Source of the DNA: Paraburkholderia polaris
GTDB lineage: Bacteria > Pseudomonadota > Gammaproteobacteria > Burkholderiales > Burkholderiaceae
Length of the DNA stretch: 64,000 nt
Assembly (NCBI RefSeq): GCF_012927345.1
Contig: NZ_JABBGJ010000050.1
Location: 16,526-80,525 of the forward strand
Direction of reading: 5' to 3'
A program made the translations under genes and the position numbers. The notes beneath the pieces were generated by a model. That model ran no database searches. It was given only the letters and a program-made list of their open reading frames with translations, and had not been told where the DNA came from. Below are positions 62,100 to 64,000 of the stretch, one piece after another (the stretch's first letter is position 1; every line of letters starts with the position of its first letter).

Positions 62100-62172
62100 G
62101 ACGACGTGCATCACATCGCGATGGACTGCCGCTTCGGCTAGTCTTCGCCAGAGAAGACCCGTCAAAGTGACC
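62100..62172 (+). repeat. 73-bp direct repeat, copy 1 (relic of a small-protein gene 3' end)
   Basis: 62100-62172 aligns with 63469-63541, both beginning GACGACGTGCATCACATCGC and ending GACCCGTCAAAGTGACC. In copy 2 the repeat encodes the C-terminal DDVHHIAME of the intact small gene and its downstream flank; copy 1 keeps DDVHHIAMD but the rest of the gene is gone. Confidence 0.85.
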
Positions 62173-62432
62173 CTAGTCAGAGCGTAAATCCGGCCGCAGT
62201 AAGGGGAGAAACAATTTGTCGCATATGTTGCGATTTTCCATCCCAGGAACCACTGACGCGCCTCGCTGGAGGGTCTATAACGAAACCCAAGATGGGGTAA
62301 CTCGTTGCCCCGGCACCGTCCCCGAAGTCGGCGAGTTCAAGCGATTTCAACCTTGGAGGTGTAGCGATTACGATCTGATGAATCCATGTTTTCTCTTTTC
62401 GAGTCTCGATTAGTTGGGTATCGGAGGCGCCC

Positions 62433-62719
62433 ATGGAATACAAGTGCGGCGGCTGGATCATTGATGCAACCCCGGCATTTCGCTTGGGCAGTTCTTCGCC
62501 CACGCGCGGATCATCCGGGCATCGCCTGCCGATGATATGGATACCGAAATGCACATCGAGCGCAATCTTGCCTGGTTCGAAAGCGAAGACGAGGCGATCG
62601 ATGTTGCGCGCCAATGGGCGATTGAGTGGATTGACGCGCGCGACGATAACCTCGCCAGCACCGAGGCTGGTTCGTCGACTCGGCAGGACGATATACCGGC
62701 TGAGGCCCCGGCCAGATGA
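62433..62719 (+). pseudogene. Small Burkholderia-type family protein, frameshifted copy
   Basis: The ATG at 62433 begins MEYKCGGWIIDATPAFRLG. One base later the frame shifts, near 62493, and the family sequence continues as FFAHARIIRASPADDMDTEMHIERNLAWFESEDEAIDVARQWAIEWIDARDDN to 62719. The same plan (short N-terminal strand, GRFFAxARI, then AIxxAxxWAIEWI) is seen in the intact gene at 63241. I know no function. One lost base is enough to explain the break, so it may be recent or a sequencing error. Confidence 0.7.
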
Positions 62720-62900
62720 AAGTCTGGATACTTGATCGTGATGCCGGACGACCGGCGCTGTAGTGATTCCGCAACGCCTGCATCACCGATGACACAGGCC
62801 CCGCTCCACGGCAGACGCGGACTCTGCGGTAAATTAATTCCACATTATCATTCGCCGCTCGCAGTGCATGCACGCGTACATAAAAAGACTGAGGGACCTC

Positions 62901-63158
62901 ATGCCACAAGGAAATACAGGTGATGCCACCATGGTTGATGCTCGCGCAGCTTACGTGCTTGAACTGGCACGAGGCTGTTCATACATCAGCAGCACTTTGA
63001 GTCCGGAAACGCGGGACAGCGCTATCGCGGAGGTTCTCGGCGAATTTCGCGAACTGTACGGCGAACAGGAAGGAGCATTCTTTCAGAAACTGCTTGCCGA
63101 GGATCTGCAGCGTCGAGGCAGACCTAACGCCGCCGCGGCAGTCCTCGCCTTCAAATGA
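62901..63158 (+). CDS. Hypothetical protein, 85 aa
   Basis: I prefer the Met at 62901 (GAGGGA 5 bp upstream) to the longer frame from 62868. The product (MPQGNTGDATMVDARAAYVLELARGCSYISSTL...) is helical, acidic and without a known domain. It sits between two copies of the small-protein family on the same strand. Confidence 0.55.
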   Translation: MPQGNTGDATMVDARAAYVLELARGCSYISSTLSPETRDSAIAEVLGEFRELYGEQEGAFFQKLLAEDLQRRGRPNAAAAVLAFK

Positions 63159-63240
63159 CCCCAGTAGAGCCCTACCGACTATTGCTGGCGACAGACGAGC
63201 GGAGCCTTAACTGCGGCTGCTTATTCAATGGAGATCAACG

Positions 63241-63498
63241 ATGCGACTCCCTAACAGTAGCTTCCGCATCGACAGCGTTCCCACGTTCTCCATAGGTCGC
63301 TTCTTTGCGCAAGCGCGGATTTTTCAGGTCCACCCCGCCACGCATGAACAGGTCGAGATCTTCGCGTCCATCAACCTTCCAGATTTCGCCACCGAGGTTG
63401 AAGCCATCGCGTTGTCGAACAAATGGGCGATCGAGTGGATCCATGAGAATCTTCTTGAAATCACGCCCGACGACGTGCATCACATCGCGATGGAATGA
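63241..63498 (+). CDS. Small family protein, 85 aa (intact copy)
   Basis: Starts at the ATG at 63241 with GGAGATCAACG upstream. Sequence features: FRIDSVPTFSIGRFFAQARIFQVHPATHEQVEIFASINLPDF, then EVEAIALSNKWAIEWIHENLLEITPDDVHHIAME. It is a paralogue of the frameshifted gene at 62433. Conserved parts are GRFFAxARI and WAIEWI. Function unknown. Downstream flank is shared with the repeat at 62100. Confidence 0.7.
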   Translation: MRLPNSSFRIDSVPTFSIGRFFAQARIFQVHPATHEQVEIFASINLPDFATEVEAIALSNKWAIEWIHENLLEITPDDVHHIAME

Positions 63499-63662
63499 TG
63501 CTTCGCATAGTCTCCGCCTGAGAAGACCCGTCAAAGTGACCTTGAACGGCTCAGTTCGACCTGAGCCTTACTGAACTTTGCCACAAACACGCTGTTATCG
63601 CGCTCGCCCGATCGCGACCGCCGCCCGGACATCTGAATCTGGCCCAGACTTCGAAAGTTCGC

Positions 63663-63690
63663 TCACTTTAATTATGTTAAATATCGGAAT
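63663..63690. mobile_element. Probable outer end of an IS21-type element
   Basis: TCACTTTAATTATG followed by a TCGGAAT word, about 100 bp beyond the istB stop. The same 28 bp recurs at 12709-12736 with two mismatches. This is where the right inverted repeat of IS21-type elements is expected. The exact boundary and target duplication cannot be fixed without the other end. Confidence 0.55.
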
Positions 63691-63786
63691 GACAGGCGGG
63701 ATGTCACGGATCGGCGTAATCAAGCCGGGGATGATCGGCATAATGAGGCCACTCAGAGTGGCCCCGAAACGCGATTTCGAAGGGGT

Positions 63787-64000
63787 TCAAGAATGCGGTT
63801 TTTTGCCGGATTTGGCAACCGCATTTTCGCCGTTTTCAGGCATCGGTTTGGGCTTGCGGAAGCTCTCGCCCTCGATGACGACGCGATAGGCACCGTGGCG
63901 TAGCCGGTCGAGCGTGGCGGCGCCAAGAACCCGGTTGTCGGGGAACGCATCGCCCCATTCGCTGAGGTCTAAATTTGAAGTCAAGATCGAGGCCGCGCGT
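63787..64000 (-). CDS. istB: IS21-family helper ATPase IstB, C-terminal part (runs off window)
   Basis: The minus-strand frame from the window edge reads AASILTSNLDLSEWGDAFPDN, then RVLGAATLDRLRHGAYRVVIEGESFRKPKP. This is the typical IstB C-terminus (TSNLxFxEWxxxF and AxxDRLxHxxxxxxxxGxSYR). IstB is the AAA+ helper of the IS21 transposase IstA, which should lie to the right, outside the window. The extra C-terminal tail after the RKPKP stretch is short and Lys-rich. Confidence 0.9.
   Translation of the reverse strand, partial: RAASILTSNLDLSEWGDAFPDNRVLGAATLDRLRHGAYRVVIEGESFRKPKPMPENGENAVAKSGKKPHS

Noticed and set aside
1..64000. CRISPR array
   Set aside because: No regularly spaced repeat of 24-37 bp was seen; only the 15-bp pair at 3.1 kb and the 73-bp pair at 62-63 kb.
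1..64000. tRNA or rRNA genes
   Set aside because: I found no T-arm GTTCGA word in a convincing cloverleaf context. A TTCGAACCC word at 55709 has no matching acceptor stem.

Overview
The window is high-GC DNA that looks like a Burkholderiaceae genome, most likely Paraburkholderia or a close relative. The grounds are codon usage, the fused TRAP transporter, GarL/GudD genes, MHS-type MFS transporter, BoxR-type regulator and small family proteins I associate with that group. It reads as a catabolic and accessory stretch of a secondary replicon: no rRNA, tRNA or core housekeeping block was found, and genes from different sources are separated by degraded fragments.

Region 1 (1-13.3 kb) is a mobile/defence patchwork. 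It holds a cut-off thioredoxin-like gene, a LysR regulator, a membrane protein, a broken maiA, and broken DUF1016 (YhcG-like) nuclease fragments. An archaeo-eukaryotic primase-helicase protein overlaps a small partner gene. Three toxin-antitoxin modules follow within 3.4 kb (BrnT/BrnA, Phd/RelE-type, RES/Xre), then a probable IS21-type end remnant and an aldehyde dehydrogenase remnant.

Region 2 (13.4-26.6 kb) is sugar-acid metabolism on the minus strand. A three-gene membrane-linked sugar(-acid) dehydrogenase (triheme cytochrome c, Tat small subunit, GMC flavoprotein) is followed by a glucarate/galactarate-type operon: TRAP transporter, LacI regulator, 2-hydroxyacid dehydrogenase, lactonase/isomerase-like amidohydrolase, GudD, GarL, GarR. 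GarR is cut by one in-frame TAG, and GudD appears to lack about 33 N-terminal residues, so the pathway looks to be decaying.

Region 3 (27-47.2 kb) is the most interesting part. About ten minus-strand genes, many overlapping, encode an iron alcohol dehydrogenase, thioesterase, CoxG-crotonase fusion, a three-subunit molybdenum hydroxylase, a metallo-beta-lactamase lactonase, an SDR, an acyl-CoA ligase, an aldehyde dehydrogenase and a chorismate-lyase-like protein. Around it lie an MHS transporter with a PaaY-like protein, an XdhC maturation factor, a tandem HxlR regulator and a BoxR/BzdR-type regulator (HTH plus shikimate-kinase fold). A 23-bp motif recurs in front of the operon, the transporter and the BoxR-like gene. 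I infer an acyl-CoA-sensing regulon for a small aromatic or heteroaromatic acid; a furfuryl alcohol/furfural/furoate-type route would use nearly every enzyme, but this is untested.

Region 4 (47.3-64 kb) is again accessory: a YCII protein, FUSC-type membrane protein, isochorismatase-like protein divergent from TetR, an 885-residue Rad50-like ATPase with a CxxC hook (probable phage defence), an AT-rich gene of unknown function, a LysR gene divergent from DoxX and NAD(P)-binding genes, a protein made of repeated transposase-type DNA-binding domains without a catalytic domain, a locally triplicated small-protein family, and the 3' end of an IS21 istB gene running off the window.
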